7,871 bases of DNA from an uncultured Clostridia bacterium (GTDB taxonomy: Bacteria > Bacillota > Clostridia > Christensenellales > DTU072): assembly GCA_944350065.1 (NCBI GenBank), contig CALVOD010000057.1:1-7871 (forward strand), given 5' to 3'. Shown piece by piece: positions 6,463 to 7,871 of the stretch. Made by a program: the position numbers and the translations under genes. The notes beneath the pieces were generated by a model that saw only the letters and a program-made list of their open reading frames with translations, made no database searches and was not told where the DNA came from. How positions within the stretch are numbered: position 1 is the stretch's first letter; each line of letters opens with the position of its first letter.

Positions 6463-7871
6463 ATGTTTACGAGGGAACAGGAATTTTTAAAAAAGTGCAA
6501 AAGCATTTATTCCGACGAGGATCGTCAGCAGATAGAATATGCGTTGGCGTTTGCGTCGGAGTGCCATAAAGGGCAGTTGCGCGAATCGGGGGAGCCGTAC
6601 ATTACCCACCCGATAGCCACGGCGGAAACGCTTATCGATCTCGGCATGGATCCCGCGTGCATCTGCGCGGCGCTTCTTCACGACGTCGTCGAGGACACCG
6701 ACTGCGATCAAAGCACTTTGAAAAAGAAATTCGGCGAAGAAATATACACCCTCGTCGAAGCCGTTACCAAACTTTCCAAACTGAAATCCAAATTCAGTTC
6801 GCGCATAGAAGAACAAGCCGAAAACCTCAGAAAACTGTTTTTCGCGATATCGCTCGACTTGCGCGTGCTTTTCATAAAACTTGCGGACAGGCTGCACAAT
6901 ATGCGGACTTTGGATGCCTTAAAGCCGGAAAAGCAGTTGAGGATAGCGCGCGAAACTTTGGACATATACGCTCCGATGGCGGCAAGGCTCGGTATCTCGG
7001 GCATTAAGTGTGAGCTCGAAGATCTGTCGATGAAATATCTGTATCCGGAGGAGTACAAATATCTTTCCGAACAGCTTGACGCCAAGCGCGGAGAGCGGAT
7101 GCTTCAGGTCACGCGCATAGCTACCGAGATAGAGAAAGAGCTTGAGAAAGTCGGTATCAAGGCGGAAATCAAAGGAAGACCTAAGCATTTTTATTCGATA
7201 TACAAGAAGATGGTCAACCAGAAGAAGACCCTCGACCAGATATACGATCTGATAGCCGTGCGTGTGATAGTGGACGACGTAAAGGAATGCTATACGGTTC
7301 TCGGAACGATACATTCGATGTGGAAGCCCGTTCCGGGAAGATTCAAGGATTATATCGCGATGCCCAAGCCAAACCTTTATCAGTCGCTGCACACGACGGT
7401 TGTAAGTAATTTCGGACAGATATTCGAGATACAGATACGCACGCAGGAGATGAACCGCATAGCGGAATACGGTATCGCGGCGCACTGGAAATACAAAGAA
7501 GGCAGAGTTGACGGTAGCGAGACGGAGATGGACAAGCGTTTGTCCTGGGTGCGCGAGGTGATGGAAGCGGAAGAAGACATCAAGGACAGCCAGGAATATC
7601 TTAAAACGCTGAAACTCAATATCGTAAGTAACGAAATATACGTATTTTCGCCCAAAGGCGAGGTATTCGATTTGCCTACGGGGGCTACCGCTGTGGATTT
7701 TGCTTACAAAGTTCATACCGCGGTCGGAAACAAATGTATCGGCGCGAGGGTAAACAATAAGATGGTGCCGCTGAATACGGCGCTTAACACGGGCGACGTG
7801 GTGGAAATCATAACTTCCAACGCAAGCAAAGGACCTTCGCGCGACTGGCTCAAATTCGTCGTGACTTCGCA
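6463..7871 (+). CDS. rel: Bifunctional (p)ppGpp synthetase/hydrolase Rel, 3' end missing
   Basis: Cytoplasmic stringent-response enzyme: it transfers pyrophosphate from ATP to GDP or GTP on starved ribosomes and removes it again. The open frame runs from ATG 6463 for 469 complete codons and leaves the window without a stop; full-length relatives have about 730-740 residues. The hydrolase (HD) domain is intact: H49 (THP), H73-D74 (HDVVEDT, with E77 and D78) and D142 (KLADRLHNMRTL). The synthetase domain follows: GRPKH at 238-242, RFKD at 293-296 (the RXKD form typical of bifunctional enzymes rather than RelA-only ones), PNLYQSLHTT, and E322 in EIQIRT. The TGS domain starts at about 391 (IYVFSPKGEVFDLP). 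The helical, zinc-finger-like and ACT regions lie outside. ATG 6463 matches the family N-terminus, since the next ATG (6646) would remove part of the HD domain, but no good Shine-Dalgarno precedes it. It is probably translated together with recJ, 14 bases upstream. Confidence 0.97.
   Translation, partial: MFTREQEFLKKCKSIYSDEDRQQIEYALAFASECHKGQLRESGEPYITHPIATAETLIDLGMDPACICAALLHDVVEDTDCDQSTLKKKFGEEIYTLVEAVTKLSKLKSKFSSRIEEQAENLRKLFFAISLDLRVLFIKLADRLHNMRTLDALKPEKQLRIARETLDIYAPMAARLGISGIKCELEDLSMKYLYPEEYKYLSEQLDAKRGERMLQVTRIATEIEKELEKVGIKAEIKGRPKHFYSIYKKMVNQKKTLDQIYDLIAVRVIVDDVKECYTVLGTIHSMWKPVPGRFKDYIAMPKPNLYQSLHTTVVSNFGQIFEIQIRTQEMNRIAEYGIAAHWKYKEGRVDGSETEMDKRLSWVREVMEAEEDIKDSQEYLKTLKLNIVSNEIYVFSPKGEVFDLPTGATAVDFAYKVHTAVGNKCIGARVNNKMVPLNTALNTGDVVEIITSNASKGPSRDWLKFVVTS

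Noticed and set aside
6919..7716. Open frame of 265 codons on the - strand opposite rel
   Set aside because: Antisense to conserved HD, synthetase and TGS coding sequence, with no domain motif. The frame is open because of the codon use of rel.
1..7871. Mobile element, CRISPR array, tRNA or rRNA genes, attachment sites
   Set aside because: I saw no transposase or integrase motifs, no spaced direct repeats, no cloverleaf or rRNA signatures, and no change in base composition between genes.

Overview
The window looks like a chromosomal segment from a member of the Clostridia (Bacillota). The main reason is the left edge. It carries the tail of a SCIFF precursor (six-cysteine ranthipeptide, scfA), followed by its radical SAM/SPASM maturase (scfB), a pair found almost only in that class. 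Separate secD and secF genes, a Firmicutes-type RecJ with the extra C-terminal domain, and a long bifunctional Rel fit this. Composition is even (roughly half GC by eye) across all genes, and nothing suggests a mobile element. All genes are on the + strand, and no gene-free stretch exceeds about 120 bases.

Layout. Bases 1-111 are the 3' end of scfA, cut by the window edge. A 45-base gap holds a perfect 8-bp inverted repeat. Bases 157-1527 are scfB, whose stop codon lies in the loop of a terminator hairpin. A near-consensus sigma-A promoter (1591-1619) and a good ribosome binding site then start secD (GTG, 1649-3013). SecF follows after 2 bases (3016-4095) and ends at a second hairpin terminator (4108-4133). 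RecJ (4151-6448) and rel (6463 to the window end, incomplete) follow, 14 bases apart.

Functions. ScfB should install a thioether cross-link in the ScfA peptide. SecD and SecF form the membrane complex that uses the proton (or sodium) gradient to pull proteins out of the SecYEG channel. RecJ is a 5'-3' single-strand DNA exonuclease for repair and recombination. Rel makes and degrades (p)ppGpp in the stringent response. The two terminators and the secD promoter suggest three transcription units: scfAB, secDF, and recJ-rel. From memory, scfAB next to secDF-recJ-rel is a familiar clostridial neighbourhood, so the overall system is not new.

The points most worth a second look are local: an unusually long charged tail on the SCIFF peptide, a doubled CX3CX2C motif in its maturase, an Asp-to-Asn change at the conserved ion-pathway position of SecF, the stop-codon-in-loop terminator, and weak or badly spaced ribosome binding sites before scfB, recJ and rel.
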